Numbered from the stretch's first letter, positions 26,447 to 35,246 are shown. The stretch is 64,000 nt of DNA from an uncultured Desulfovibrio sp. (GCF_902477725.1 NZ_CABSIF010000002.1:248001-312000), one strand, 5' to 3'. Numbers and translations are program-made. Notes: a model not told the origin generated them from the letters alone.

Positions 26447-27226
26447 TCAGCGGTAAACCATGCCGCCGTCGATAAGCACGGCCTGTCCGGTCATGTAGTC
26501 GGAATCCGGCCCTGCCAGATAGGAAACAAAGGCGGCCACGTCTTCCGGTGTTTCGGGGCGGCCAAGGGCTATGCCTTCGCAGTATTTCTTGTAGGTTTCA
26601 CCCTTGGGGGCACCTGTGATCTTTGAAAAGCCTTCGTCAATGGCCACCCACATGTCGGTGCCGACCACGCCGGGGCAGTATGCGTTCACGGTGATGCCGC
26701 TGGAGGCAAGCTCCCGCGCCGCCGCCTGGGTGAGGCCGCGCACGGCGAATTTGGTGGCGCTGTATGCGCCGATAAGGGCAAAACCGTCATGCCCGGCAAT
26801 GGAAGAAGCGCTGATGATCTTGCCTTTCTGCTTGCGGGCCATGAATTTTGTGGCTGCTGCCTGAATGCCCCAGAGCACGCCGTTGACGTTGATTCTGAAG
26901 ATGCGTTCAAGCTCCTCGGGGGTGACGTCCAGCAGGGCCTTGACCTGAGCGATGCCCGCGTTGTTGATCATCACGTCAAAGCCGCCCAGTTCTTTTTCCG
27001 CATGGTCCACGGCGGCAAAAACCTGCGCACGGTCGCTTACATCGGCAATAAAGGTGGTGGCTTTGCGGCCAAGGGCGCGCACTTCATCGGCAGTGGCGGC
27101 CAGTTTGTCCGCGTTCATGTCCACAAGGCAGATATCCGCGCCGTCCTTGGCCAGGCGCAGAGCTATGCCGCGCCCGATACCCTGGGCGGAGCCAGTAACC
27201 AGAACAACTTTGCCGTTAATAGTCAT
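26447..27226 (-). CDS. budC: Acetoin/diacetyl reductase, meso-2,3-butanediol dehydrogenase type (SDR)
   Basis: 259-residue short-chain dehydrogenase. TGSAQGIGRG binds NAD(H), NNAG stabilises the fold, and SSIAGHDGFALIGAYSATK carries the Ser-Tyr-Lys catalytic triad. GRPETPEDVAAFVSYLAGPDSDYMTGQ is characteristic of the BudC/ButA acetoin reductase group. It interconverts diacetyl, acetoin and 2,3-butanediol, so it feeds acetoin into the dehydrogenase encoded by the same operon. The ATG at 27226 follows GGAGG; the longer upstream reading lacks a site. A zinc-type butanediol dehydrogenase at 35306 gives a second, probably stereo-different, route. Confidence 0.88.
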   Translation of the reverse strand: MTINGKVVLVTGSAQGIGRGIALRLAKDGADICLVDMNADKLAATADEVRALGRKATTFIADVSDRAQVFAAVDHAEKELGGFDVMINNAGIAQVKALLDVTPEELERIFRINVNGVLWGIQAAATKFMARKQKGKIISASSIAGHDGFALIGAYSATKFAVRGLTQAAARELASSGITVNAYCPGVVGTDMWVAIDEGFSKITGAPKGETYKKYCEGIALGRPETPEDVAAFVSYLAGPDSDYMTGQAVLIDGGMVYR

Positions 27227-27325
27227 GATCGTATCCTCCGTGTTGCCGCATGACCGGCGCAAATCGGCGCAAACCGGGCATGTCGTGGATGGCAGCACCC
27301 TGTGGGCCGCAAACTGCTTGTTGCA

Positions 27326-27640
27326 TCAGGCAAAAATTCCGTCGCCGCTGGCATTGCCAAGGCCGGGATGGATGTCGAAGCGCACAACGCCCACAGGCAC
27401 CTTGACCGCCCGTGCGACCATCGCCGCGCCCTCGTAGCCAAAGCCGCCGCACAGCTCGATGGCAACGCAACCGTCTTCATCAACGGCCTTTTGCGCCGCT
27501 TCAACGGCCTCCCTGTAGGATGTCACGCCAATGGTCAGCAGTTCCACGCCGGGGGTGCGCGTCCAGCTGCGGTGCTCGGCCTTGACGCCGTTGCCTTCGC
27601 CACGGGGGCTCAGAAAAATGAATGCAGCCTTGAGTTTCAT
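27326..27640 (-). CDS. DUF6506-like small protein of the acetoin operon
   Basis: 104 residues, cytoplasmic, with an alternating strand-helix look (KLKAAFIFLSPRG, GVELLTIGVTSYREAVEAAQKAVDEDG, VAIELCGGFGYEGAAMVARAV, VPVGVVRFD). It matches the general form of DUF6506 proteins, as I recall them; no activity is known to me. The second of two closely spaced ATGs (27640) is chosen because CAGGAG would touch the first. It lies between acoX and budC and is co-directional. It could be a small enzyme or a binding protein for acetoin-pathway intermediates (speculative). Confidence 0.7.
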   Translation of the reverse strand: MKLKAAFIFLSPRGEGNGVKAEHRSWTRTPGVELLTIGVTSYREAVEAAQKAVDEDGCVAIELCGGFGYEGAAMVARAVKVPVGVVRFDIHPGLGNASGDGIFA

Positions 27641-27688
27641 AACCATGCTCCTGGTGTTGGGGTGATCAGGCTTGTTGCCGGTCTGGGC

Positions 27689-28702
27689 CTAGTTGGCGTA
27701 ACAGACCTGCGCGCCGCGCAAAAACAGCCCTCGCTGCCGGGCGTATTCCATGACGCGGGCCACATCCACCACGCGCATGGTGTCTTCTGACAATCGTATG
27801 CTGGCGCGCTGCCCGCGCCGAACCTCCACCTCGCGTTCGCCGTCCAGCGCCAGCACGCAGGGCGTGAGGGCCACAGGCACATCATCGCCGGGTAGCAGCT
27901 GGCGCACGCGGGAGACGCCCACGTCGGCAAAGAGGCCAGGGCCGATGGCGGCGCGCACGCGGCAGGCAAAATCGGGGTCAAGATCAAGGGCCAGACCGCG
28001 CGGTTCTTCGGGCGAGATGTTCATGAGCTGCCCGGCTACAGTGGAGAGGCCGATGCTGTCTGGCCGACAGCGGGAAACAACAATCTGGCTGACTCTGGTT
28101 ATGTCCCAGATGGCGCGGGAGCCGAGAAAAAGGTCGTCGTACACCGCCACATCCACCAGAGCGATATCCCTGAACTGACCGTCCACATGCACTTCAAGCA
28201 GGCTGGCCTCGCGGCAGCCTTCGTCAATGGTTACACCGCCGCAGGCGAGCACGCCCGCAGCAAGGCCAGCCACTGTGGCTTCGGCCATGACAGGAAAAAC
28301 GTTGTTGGTGCCAGTGGAGAGCGGCAGAATGGGCGTTTTGCGCGCGCCCTTGCAGGCGGCGCGGCTTGTGCCGTCGCCCCCCATGACGATGATGACCGCA
28401 ACCCCCTCCTGCTGCATGAGAGCGGCGGCGTTGATGGTGTCCTCCTGCGTGTTGTGCAGGTAAATATCCACCGGAGCCACGTTCACAGGCGTTTCCAGAG
28501 CTTCCAGATCGCTCAGGGCGCGCGGCACGATGCCGTAGCCCTCGGGCATATACAGAACATCACGTACCCCGGCGGCGGCCAGACCAACCAGAATCCGGCG
28601 CACCATGCGCACCTTCTCCTGATTGTCAAAAACACTGCCGTGCGCGACTATGCGGCGTATGTCCTTGCCTGATGCCGGATTGGCGATAATGGCTGCTTTC
28701 AC
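27689..28702 (-). CDS. acoX: AcoX, ATP-NAD kinase-family protein of acetoin catabolism
   Basis: 337 residues. IANPASGKD and IIVMGGDGTSRAA are the NAD-kinase-family nucleotide motifs, and STGTNNVFP is the second diagnostic motif. AcoX-type genes recur in acetoin dehydrogenase operons but their reaction is not settled. The start is GTG at 28702 with GGAG five bases upstream. It lies between the E1 beta gene and the DUF6506-like gene. A gap of about 125 bases separates it from acoB, with no clear promoter. Confidence 0.85.
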   Translation of the reverse strand: MKAAIIANPASGKDIRRIVAHGSVFDNQEKVRMVRRILVGLAAAGVRDVLYMPEGYGIVPRALSDLEALETPVNVAPVDIYLHNTQEDTINAAALMQQEGVAVIIVMGGDGTSRAACKGARKTPILPLSTGTNNVFPVMAEATVAGLAAGVLACGGVTIDEGCREASLLEVHVDGQFRDIALVDVAVYDDLFLGSRAIWDITRVSQIVVSRCRPDSIGLSTVAGQLMNISPEEPRGLALDLDPDFACRVRAAIGPGLFADVGVSRVRQLLPGDDVPVALTPCVLALDGEREVEVRRGQRASIRLSEDTMRVVDVARVMEYARQRGLFLRGAQVCYAN

Positions 28703-28827
28703 GTTGGCTCCGGTGGATGTAGTGCGCAGGCAGGGCCTGCTGCATTGCTTGCAATAGCTGTTGCAATCGTATGCTGCCGCGATGGGGCAGGCCTTGTGCC
28801 TGTGCCTGCCCCTTGAAAGCGGCTTAA

Positions 28828-29799
28828 TTATCGCAGCGACTTGACCGCAGCGACGATCTGATCCGCGCCGGGAATGTAGGCCTTTTCCAGCGGCGGGCTG
28901 AAGGGGACGGGGCAGTAAGGAGCGCCCACGCGCACGATGGGCGCGTCCAGATAGTCCAGGGCTTCCTCGGCTACCATGGCGGCGATTTCCGCACCGGCTC
29001 CGGCGGTTTTGACGGCTTCGTGCGCAACCACAAGGGCGTGGGTTTTTTTGACGGAATTGAGGATGATGTCCTTGTCGAGCGGCACCAGACAGCGGGGGTC
29101 TACCACTTCGGCGCTGATGCCCTGAGCGGCCAGGGTTTCTGCGGCCTGAAGGGCGGAGTGAACCATGAGTGAGGTGGCTACAATGGTTACGTCCGTGCCT
29201 TCGCGCTTTACGTCGCCCTTGCCAAGCTCAATGGGCGTCGCCTCGTCGCCAACTTCGCCTTCCACGCCGTACAGAATCTTGTGTTCAAGAAAGACCACGG
29301 GGTTGTCGTCGCGGATGGCGCTGATGAGCAGGCCTTTTGCGTCTGCCGGGGTAGAGGGAATGCACACCTTGATGCCGGGAATGTGCATGAACCATGCTTC
29401 AAGGCTCTGGGAGTGCTGGGCCGCAGCGCCCACGCCAGCGCCCTGCGGCATGCGCAGCACCATGGGCACCTTGGCCTTGCCGCCAAACATGTAGTGCATT
29501 TTGGCGGCCTGATTGAAGAGCTGGTCAAAGGCAACGCCGATAAAGTCCACAAACATCAGCTCTGCCACAGGGCGCAGACCAGCTGCGGCGGCACCGGCGG
29601 CAGCGCCCACAATGGCGCTTTCCGTGATAGGGGTATCGCGCACGCGGCGTTCGCCGAATTTGTCAAAAAGGCCTTGGGTCACGCCAAAGCAGCCGCCAAA
29701 CTTGCCCACGTCTTCACCGATGATGAACACGTTTTCGTCCCGCTCCATCTCCTGGCGCATGGCATCGTTAAGCGCTTGCAGGTAGGTTTTGATCGCCAT
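28828..29799 (-). CDS. acoB: Acetoin dehydrogenase E1 beta subunit
   Basis: 323 residues, transketolase-type pyrimidine-binding domain then C-terminal domain. Landmarks are ENVFIIGEDVGKFGGCFGVT, RRVRDTPITESAIVGAAAGAA, and the C-terminal VAHEAVKTAGAGAEIAA. With AcoA it forms the ThDP-dependent E1 that cleaves acetoin into acetaldehyde and an acetyl group passed to lipoyl-E2. The start is the ATG at 29799; a longer reading from 29850 runs into the acoA stop region without a good site. It begins 56 bases after acoA. Confidence 0.92.
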   Translation of the reverse strand: MAIKTYLQALNDAMRQEMERDENVFIIGEDVGKFGGCFGVTQGLFDKFGERRVRDTPITESAIVGAAAGAAAAGLRPVAELMFVDFIGVAFDQLFNQAAKMHYMFGGKAKVPMVLRMPQGAGVGAAAQHSQSLEAWFMHIPGIKVCIPSTPADAKGLLISAIRDDNPVVFLEHKILYGVEGEVGDEATPIELGKGDVKREGTDVTIVATSLMVHSALQAAETLAAQGISAEVVDPRCLVPLDKDIILNSVKKTHALVVAHEAVKTAGAGAEIAAMVAEEALDYLDAPIVRVGAPYCPVPFSPPLEKAYIPGADQIVAAVKSLR

Positions 29800-29855
29800 A
29801 TTTTTCTCCATTCTGAAAAATCTGAAGGTGGTTTCCGCAGTTTCAGGCAAACGCT

Positions 29856-30818
29856 TTAGGCGTACACGTCTTCCAGCAGGTCTTCCGGCTTGGGGAAGGG
29901 GCTGTCTTCCGCAAACTTGACGGCGGCTTCAATCTCGGCCGCCACAGACGCGGAGATGCCGTCCAGCTCCGCCTGAGTGGCGGTGCCGGTTTCCACCAGT
30001 TTTTTGGCAAAACGTGGAATGGGATCCTTGGCCTTCCATTCTTCCAGTTCTTTTTCGCTACGGTACACGCAGGCATCGCCCTCAAAGTGGCCGCGCCAGC
30101 GGTAGGTCTTGCATTCTATGAGCGAGGGACCCTGGCCCTTGCGCGCGCGTTCCACGGCCATGGTCACGGCTTCGTACACGGCGAGCACATCGTTGCCGTC
30201 AATGACAACGCCTGGCATGTCGTATCCGGCGGCACGGTCGGCAATGTCGGTGATGGCCATGGATTTGCTCTGCGGGCAGGAGATGCCGTAGCCGTTGTTT
30301 TCATTGATAAAGATGACGGGGAGCTTCCATGCGCTGGCCATGTTCAGCGATTCCTGCGTGGTGCCCTGGTTGGACGCGCCATCGCCGAAGAAGCAGGCGC
30401 ACACGCCCTTGGTGTCTTTGTACTGGCAGCTGAAGGCCGCGCCCACGGCCAGGGGGCCGCCGCCGCCCACAATGCCGTTGGCGCCAAGAATGCCGATGTT
30501 GAAATCGGCAATGTGCATGGAGCCGCCCTTACCCTTGCAGTAACCGGTGGAGCGGCCATAGATTTCGGCCATCATGAGCTTGAGGTCGCCGCCCTTGGCA
30601 ATACAATGCCCGTGCCCACGGTGGGTGCTGGTGATCATGTCCGTCTGCTTCAGCGCGGCGCACGCGCCTGTGGCAACGGCTTCTTCACCAAGGTAGAGGT
30701 GAACGAATCCGGGTATTTTGCCAGCTGCAAAAAACTTTTGCAGCTCGCTTTCAAAAAGGCGGATCTTGGTCATGGTGCTGAACATTTCCAGCAGAACCTT
30801 TTTGTCGGGATGTTTCAT
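29856..30818 (-). CDS. acoA: Acetoin dehydrogenase E1 alpha subunit
   Basis: 320 residues. The ThDP-binding motif runs from FFGDGASNQG to INENN, spaced about 30 residues apart as expected. THRGHGHCIAKGGDLKLMMAE and the GKGGSMHI segment are typical of pyruvate/acetoin E1 alpha subunits. It pairs with AcoB. Acetoin rather than pyruvate is favoured by the neighbours acoX, budC, a butanediol dehydrogenase and an AcoR-type activator. The ATG at 30818 is preceded by GAGGAG. The gene follows the Lin0512-family gene in the operon. Confidence 0.92.
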   Translation of the reverse strand: MKHPDKKVLLEMFSTMTKIRLFESELQKFFAAGKIPGFVHLYLGEEAVATGACAALKQTDMITSTHRGHGHCIAKGGDLKLMMAEIYGRSTGYCKGKGGSMHIADFNIGILGANGIVGGGGPLAVGAAFSCQYKDTKGVCACFFGDGASNQGTTQESLNMASAWKLPVIFINENNGYGISCPQSKSMAITDIADRAAGYDMPGVVIDGNDVLAVYEAVTMAVERARKGQGPSLIECKTYRWRGHFEGDACVYRSEKELEEWKAKDPIPRFAKKLVETGTATQAELDGISASVAAEIEAAVKFAEDSPFPKPEDLLEDVYA

Positions 30819-30853
30819 GGTACTCTCCTCAGATTGCTGATTGTGGTGCCGAC

Positions 30854-31216
30854 TCAGTCAATATCTACCGACACGGTCAGGGCCGCGCAGGCCAACACGA
30901 TGTCACTGCAACCGGGGCTGAAGCAGGCAACTTCGAGGCCCGGAGTGCGCAAGCCGCCCGTAACGACCTCAATGCTCTTTTCCCCGATGGGAATGGCGGC
31001 AAGCACTGCCTCCTTGTCCACCAGGTCAGGTTCGGGCACGGCAATGCGCGCATGCACATGCACACCCTGAAAAGATCCGCGCCCGAGTATCTCCACCAGG
31101 CCGCACAAACAACTGCGCGAAATGGCGTCCTTAACCGCGCGGTATGCGGCCTTGGTCATGTTTGCGCCGTGCAGATCTGCCCCGGTGCCCAGTTCAACCA
31201 CGTAACGTTGCAGCAT
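30854..31216 (-). CDS. Lin0512-family protein
   Basis: 120 residues. The pattern YVVELGTGADLHGANMTKAAYRAVKDAISRSCL is characteristic of the Lin0512 family, followed by VHVHARIAVPEPDLVD. Its function is not known to me. The ATG at 31216 is used, with GGAGGA just upstream. It is between the first E2 gene and acoA, spaced 16 and 35 bases, so it belongs to the acetoin operon. A structural or cofactor-related role in acetoin metabolism is possible but unproven. Confidence 0.8.
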   Translation of the reverse strand: MLQRYVVELGTGADLHGANMTKAAYRAVKDAISRSCLCGLVEILGRGSFQGVHVHARIAVPEPDLVDKEAVLAAIPIGEKSIEVVTGGLRTPGLEVACFSPGCSDIVLACAALTVSVDID

Positions 31217-31232
31217 TGGATTCCTCCGCGGG

Positions 31233-32471
31233 TCAGCCCAGCATGCGCACGGGCTGTTCAAGCATGTCCGCAAGGGTGCGCAGGAAACTCATGGCCGGGC
31301 CGCCATCGGTGACCATGTGGTTGAAGGTGAGGGAAAGAGTCATCATCTTGCGCACGCACACCTGGCATTCAAAAACACCCGGCTTTTCCACCACGCGACC
31401 AACGCCGAGGATGCCTGTCTCCGGCGGGTTGAGAATGGGGGTGAAGCCGTCCACGCCAAGCATGCTCACATTGGAAATGGTAAACGTGCCGCCAGAAATT
31501 TCGTCCATGGAAAGGCCGCCCTTGCGGGCGCGGCTGGCTGCGTCGCGCACCTTGGCCTTGAGTTCTTCAAGGCTGTAGGTGTCCGCATTCTTGACGTTGG
31601 GAACAATGAGGCCCGTATCGAGCGAAACGGCGATGCCAAGGTTCACATGCTTGTGCATGTGGACGCCGTCTGCCTGCAGGGTGGTGTTCATGACGGGGTG
31701 CTGCCTGAGTGCGCGGCACACGGCAAAAGCGATGATGTCGTTGAACGAGAGGCGGTATTCCGGGTCTTTTTTGTTGCGGGCCAGCATGGTATCGCGCAAC
31801 GCAACCATTTCGGTAACGTCGGCTTCCACAAAAACGGTCAGTTGCGCCGCGTTTTGCAGGCTGGCCTGCATGTTGTCCGCTATAAGCTTGCGCAGCCCGT
31901 CCATGGGGATGACTTCGTCCGCATCAGCATCAGGGGCGGGGCATGGTTGCGTCGGGGCTACGCTGGCCGGAGCAGGGGCTTTTGCCGCAGCTTCGTGGGC
32001 GGCGCGAACATCCTTTTCCGTAACAATGCCATCGCGTCCTGTGCCCGTTACCGTTGCCAGATCAACGCCCAGCTCTTTGGCGGTCTTGCGGGCTGCGGGC
32101 ATGGCGCGAACCTCTCCTTGCGCCGTGCTGGCCTGTGTTGCCGATCCCTGGCTTTTGGCCCCGGAAGGGGCATGAGCGGCAGGGCTGGCCGCCGCATCAG
32201 CGCTTTGCGAGGCAGGGGCGGCCACAGCCTCGCCCGATTCGCCGATGATGCCGATAACCTGCATGACCGGAACAACCTCGCCCTGCGGGCTGACAATCTG
32301 CAAAAGAACGCCGCCTGCCGGAGACTCGACCACATTGGTGATCTTGTCTGTTTCCACTTCCAGCAGGGGTTGCCCCACTGCCACCGCACCGCCTTCGGCC
32401 ACAAGCCAGCGCGCAATCTTGCCTGTTTTCATGGTGAGGCCCCATTTGGGCATCTGCACTTCGTAGGCCAT
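31233..32471 (-). CDS. Second acetoin dehydrogenase-type E2, single-PSBD form
   Basis: 412 residues. The lipoyl domain (1-77) has Lys in ETDKITN. A long Ala/Ser/Pro-rich linker is followed by one subunit-binding domain (AMPAARKTAKELGVDLATV, GIVTEKDV) and a catalytic domain ending NHMVTDGGPAMSFL, which keeps the HxxxDG motif. It is the first gene after the sigma-54 promoter. It is clearly homologous to the E2 at 24997-26376 but differs in linker, binding-domain number and active-site surroundings. The two may form mixed cores or serve different substrates (inference). The ATG at 32471 follows GGAGG. Confidence 0.88.
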   Translation of the reverse strand: MAYEVQMPKWGLTMKTGKIARWLVAEGGAVAVGQPLLEVETDKITNVVESPAGGVLLQIVSPQGEVVPVMQVIGIIGESGEAVAAPASQSADAAASPAAHAPSGAKSQGSATQASTAQGEVRAMPAARKTAKELGVDLATVTGTGRDGIVTEKDVRAAHEAAAKAPAPASVAPTQPCPAPDADADEVIPMDGLRKLIADNMQASLQNAAQLTVFVEADVTEMVALRDTMLARNKKDPEYRLSFNDIIAFAVCRALRQHPVMNTTLQADGVHMHKHVNLGIAVSLDTGLIVPNVKNADTYSLEELKAKVRDAASRARKGGLSMDEISGGTFTISNVSMLGVDGFTPILNPPETGILGVGRVVEKPGVFECQVCVRKMMTLSLTFNHMVTDGGPAMSFLRTLADMLEQPVRMLG

Positions 32472-32520
32472 CCGCTACCTCCTTGCGCCGATGTGGCGCA
32501 CGCGTTTATGCCTGCTTGAT

Positions 32521-32537
32521 TGCAACTCTGATACCAC
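32521..32537 (-). promoter_or_regulatory. Sigma-54 promoter of the acetoin operon
   Basis: On the minus strand the sequence is TGGTAT-CAGAG-TTGCA, with GG and GC separated by ten bases as in -24/-12 promoters (consensus TGGCAC-N5-TTGCA). The -12 element lies about 50 bases before the first ATG of the operon (32471). A sigma-54 activator gene is divergently placed. Confidence 0.8.
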
Positions 32538-32597
32538 TTTATAACAGGTAATAATCAATGAATAATTTATAAAATACTTTATGTGTGTATTTGGTAG

Positions 32598-32625
32598 TGT
32601 TCCAAAATCGAACAGAATGCTGTTC
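32598..32625. promoter_or_regulatory. AcoR-type upstream activator sites (aco operon)
   Basis: TGTTC-N7-GAACA (32598-32614) is followed directly by a perfect 16-base palindrome GAACAGAATGCTGTTC (32610-32625), so three half-sites overlap. The sites lie about 75 bases upstream of the -24 element, a normal enhancer distance. The same TGTTC-N7-GAACA dyad recurs upstream of the butanediol dehydrogenase gene at 35123. Confidence 0.68.
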
Positions 32626-32865
32626 TGTAAGACCAGTTATGATACACTACAATATATAAAAAATTCATGGAGTTGTTTTTTTGGACACAATATGAATGTA
32701 GCCATGCGCAAAGAGCTATTCCATTTTTTCACGGACGATGCTATTGCTTAAAACAAAGCTGCGGGGTCGCATTATTCAGAAGTGGGGCAGATGGCCTTTT
32801 TGAAGTGGAAAGACCAGCGAACCGGCATGCTTGTTGAAAGGGCGTGCGCGTCCGGGAGATAAGTC

Positions 32866-34953
32866 ATGTATGTTCTGCAAAGAAATGGCGATGTCTTTGA
32901 AATGCGGCAGGAACCTCTGATGGCGGAAGGCGTCAACCGCTCGGGGTTTTTGTTCAACAGCTATAGCGGCGCACCAAGAGCGAACCGGCGGGAAACCTGG
33001 GAATCCTTTATAAGAACCGGCAGGATTGTTGACGACAGTTTGCCCCGGCCCATAGCGGCTTCGTGGATGCGCTGCCGCGATCTGGGGGTGGACCCCCTGC
33101 TGCCCAAGTGCGCGGAATTTACGCCCATGAGCCAGATCAGCGCCCAGGCCGAAATATATGCGGAACTGGCGGCTGGCGTGGAACGTCAGGTGTATGAGCA
33201 GATCAAGGAAAAAGGCCTGCTCATGACGGTTTCCGAGGCCAATGGCCGGTTGCTGCGCACCTGCGGCAACAAGGAAGTGCTGCTTCAGGCCGATCAGCTC
33301 TATTTTGGCCCTGGCGCGGTGTGGTCTGAAAAAAGCGTGGGCACCAACGCCATAAGTCTGGCCCTTTCTGACGGCATGCCAGCCCAGGTTATGGGCGAGG
33401 AACATTTTTGCAGCAGCCATCAGGCCTGGGGCTGTTCTGCCGCGCCCATTTTTACTCCGTTCGGGCAGTTGTGGGGCTGTTTTGACATTTCCGGGCCAAC
33501 CAGGGCTGATCACCGGCAAGCATTGTGGCTGGCAGTTGGCGCGGCCCGCGAGATAGAGCGACTGTTGCTCAACGCCTCGCTGAGCAACATGGAGAACAAA
33601 TCCCGCACGCTGCTCAGCACGCTCTTCAGTTCCATGCCCATTGGTGTGCTGATGGTGGATGAGAGCGGCATCATTACCTATGCCAATGCCCAGGCAGAGC
33701 GCCTGCTAGGTTTTAGCGGCGATGTGCGCGGCGGGCGCGCCGAGGCTTTTTTTGATTATACCCTGTACGCGCGCCAGCAGGCGGAAAACAGTTGCCAGGC
33801 CGAAGGGGTCCCCCTGCGCTGCCTGACCAATCCCGCCCTCACAGCCTGCGTCATGCCCTTTATGGCGGGCAGGTCAGAAGCGCGCTATGCCCTTGTGACC
33901 CTTCAGGCCGGAGTGGAAGCCCGTCCCGCGCCTATTGCCCCTGTGCCGCATATACCGCGCCGCGAAGGCACGCGTCCCTTTGGAGATATTGTTTACCGCA
34001 GCGAAAAAATGTCCCGCACGGTGGAACAGGCACGGCATATGGCCAAAAGCCCTGCGGCGGTTTTGTTGCTGGGCGAAACGGGCACGGGCAAGGAGTTGTT
34101 TGCACGGGCCATCCACAAGGCCAGCCGATGTTCCGAAGGGCCTTTTGTGGCTGTAAACTGCGGGGCTTTACCGCGCGAACTTATCCAGAGCGAGCTTTTT
34201 GGCTATGAGCGGGGGGCGTTCACCGGAGCAGTGGAAAAGGGCCGCCCCGGCAAGTTTGAACTGGCCGACAAGGGAACCCTGTTTCTGGATGAAATTTCTG
34301 AAATGCCGCTGGAAATGCAGGTCAATCTGCTGCGCCCTCTGGAAGACCGTTGCGTCACGCGGGTGGGCGGCAAGCAGACCAGAATGGTCGATTTCCGGCT
34401 GGTCACTGCCACCAACCGCAATCTGGATGAACTGATGGCGTCGGGCGCGTTTCGTGAAGATCTGTTTTACCGCATCCATGTGCTCGCGCTGGAAATCCCG
34501 CCTCTGCGCGAACGCAGGGAAGATATCGCTGTTATTGCGGAATATCATTGCAAACGCCTGTGCCGTACCTACGGGCATCCTTTTGGCGGGTTTTCTGCCG
34601 AGGCCTTGCGCGTGATGGAAGATTACGACTGGCCCGGCAATGTGCGTCAACTTGTGCACAGCGTGGAATTTGCCGTCAACATGGCGCAGGGCGGCTGTAT
34701 TTTGCCCGTACATCTGCCAGCTCATTTGCAGTCCTGTTCTAGTGGGACCAATACAGCCAGCGGACAAACCGATGGGCAAACAGTGGCGGCCCTGCCCGGA
34801 ATGACCGACTTTAACCTGGACAATCAGGAGGCCAAGGTCATCCGCTGCGCATTGAAGCATTATAACGGCAACATGCTCCAGGCTGCCAAGGCACTGGGCA
34901 TCGGCCGCAATACCCTGTACGCCAAACTGCGCAAGATTGTTCCCCAAGACTAG
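32866..34953 (+). CDS. acoR: Sigma-54-dependent activator of acetoin catabolism (AcoR)
   Basis: 695 residues. An N-terminal GAF-type sensor (about 55-200) is followed by a PAS domain (about 240-300, starting LFSSMPIGVLMVDESGIITYANAQAE). The AAA+ domain (about 370-600) has Walker A GETGTGKE near 403, the sigma-54 contact loop GAFTGA near 450 and Walker B GTLFLDEISEM. A C-terminal Fis-type HTH (about 655-690, MLQAAKALGIGRNTLYAKLRKI) ends the protein. AcoR proteins sense acetoin or its products and drive aco operons. It is divergent from the aco operon, whose sigma-54 promoter is visible. The ATG at 32866 follows GGGAG. Confidence 0.92.
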   Translation: MYVLQRNGDVFEMRQEPLMAEGVNRSGFLFNSYSGAPRANRRETWESFIRTGRIVDDSLPRPIAASWMRCRDLGVDPLLPKCAEFTPMSQISAQAEIYAELAAGVERQVYEQIKEKGLLMTVSEANGRLLRTCGNKEVLLQADQLYFGPGAVWSEKSVGTNAISLALSDGMPAQVMGEEHFCSSHQAWGCSAAPIFTPFGQLWGCFDISGPTRADHRQALWLAVGAAREIERLLLNASLSNMENKSRTLLSTLFSSMPIGVLMVDESGIITYANAQAERLLGFSGDVRGGRAEAFFDYTLYARQQAENSCQAEGVPLRCLTNPALTACVMPFMAGRSEARYALVTLQAGVEARPAPIAPVPHIPRREGTRPFGDIVYRSEKMSRTVEQARHMAKSPAAVLLLGETGTGKELFARAIHKASRCSEGPFVAVNCGALPRELIQSELFGYERGAFTGAVEKGRPGKFELADKGTLFLDEISEMPLEMQVNLLRPLEDRCVTRVGGKQTRMVDFRLVTATNRNLDELMASGAFREDLFYRIHVLALEIPPLRERREDIAVIAEYHCKRLCRTYGHPFGGFSAEALRVMEDYDWPGNVRQLVHSVEFAVNMAQGGCILPVHLPAHLQSCSSGTNTASGQTDGQTVAALPGMTDFNLDNQEAKVIRCALKHYNGNMLQAAKALGIGRNTLYAKLRKIVPQD

Positions 34954-34988
34954 CCTTGCTGTGTAATTTTTCAGAACGCAAACAACCC

Positions 34989-35046
34989 GGCCTGCTCTGA
35001 ACCGAAAGCCCACCTGTGGCGCGCGGTTTGGAGCAGGCCTTTTTTG
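34989..35046 (+). terminator. Terminator after acoR
   Basis: A long stem GGCCTGCTC...GAACCG pairs with CGGTTT..GAGCAGGCC, followed by a run of six T. It lies 36 bases after the acoR stop and isolates the next promoter. Confidence 0.85.
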
Positions 35047-35091
35047 CGGCAGCCACTTGCGTTTTACCACCTCGCGACCTGTTGATCTCTC

Positions 35092-35139
35092 TGTTCCACT
35101 TCCGTCCACCATAGTCTTTCCTTGTTCCACTTCAGAACA
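35092..35139. promoter_or_regulatory. AcoR-type upstream sites before the butanediol dehydrogenase gene
   Basis: A full dyad TGTTCCACTTCAGAACA at 35123-35139 has the same TGTTC-N7-GAACA plan as the aco site. A second copy of TGTTCCACTTC begins at 35092, exactly 31 bases (about three helical turns) upstream, with a degraded right half. Placement about 95 bases before a weak -24-like element fits enhancer binding by AcoR. Confidence 0.65.
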
Positions 35140-35231
35140 CTGTCAGTTGCTCCGGTATACCTGTCTGCATGTGCAATTTTTCTCGATTGAGCCAGGGCAA
35201 GGTCTGCCGGGCATGTCCGCTCATCCGCTGC

Positions 35232-35246
35232 TGGCGCGGATTTTAC
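35232..35246 (+). promoter_or_regulatory. Weak candidate sigma-54 promoter of the butanediol dehydrogenase gene
   Basis: TGGCGC followed by GGATT and TTAC has a good -24 box, but the -12 GC dinucleotide is AC. It would give a leader of about 50 bases, like that of the aco operon. It is listed because enhancer-type sites lie upstream; the -12 mismatch keeps confidence low. Confidence 0.35.
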
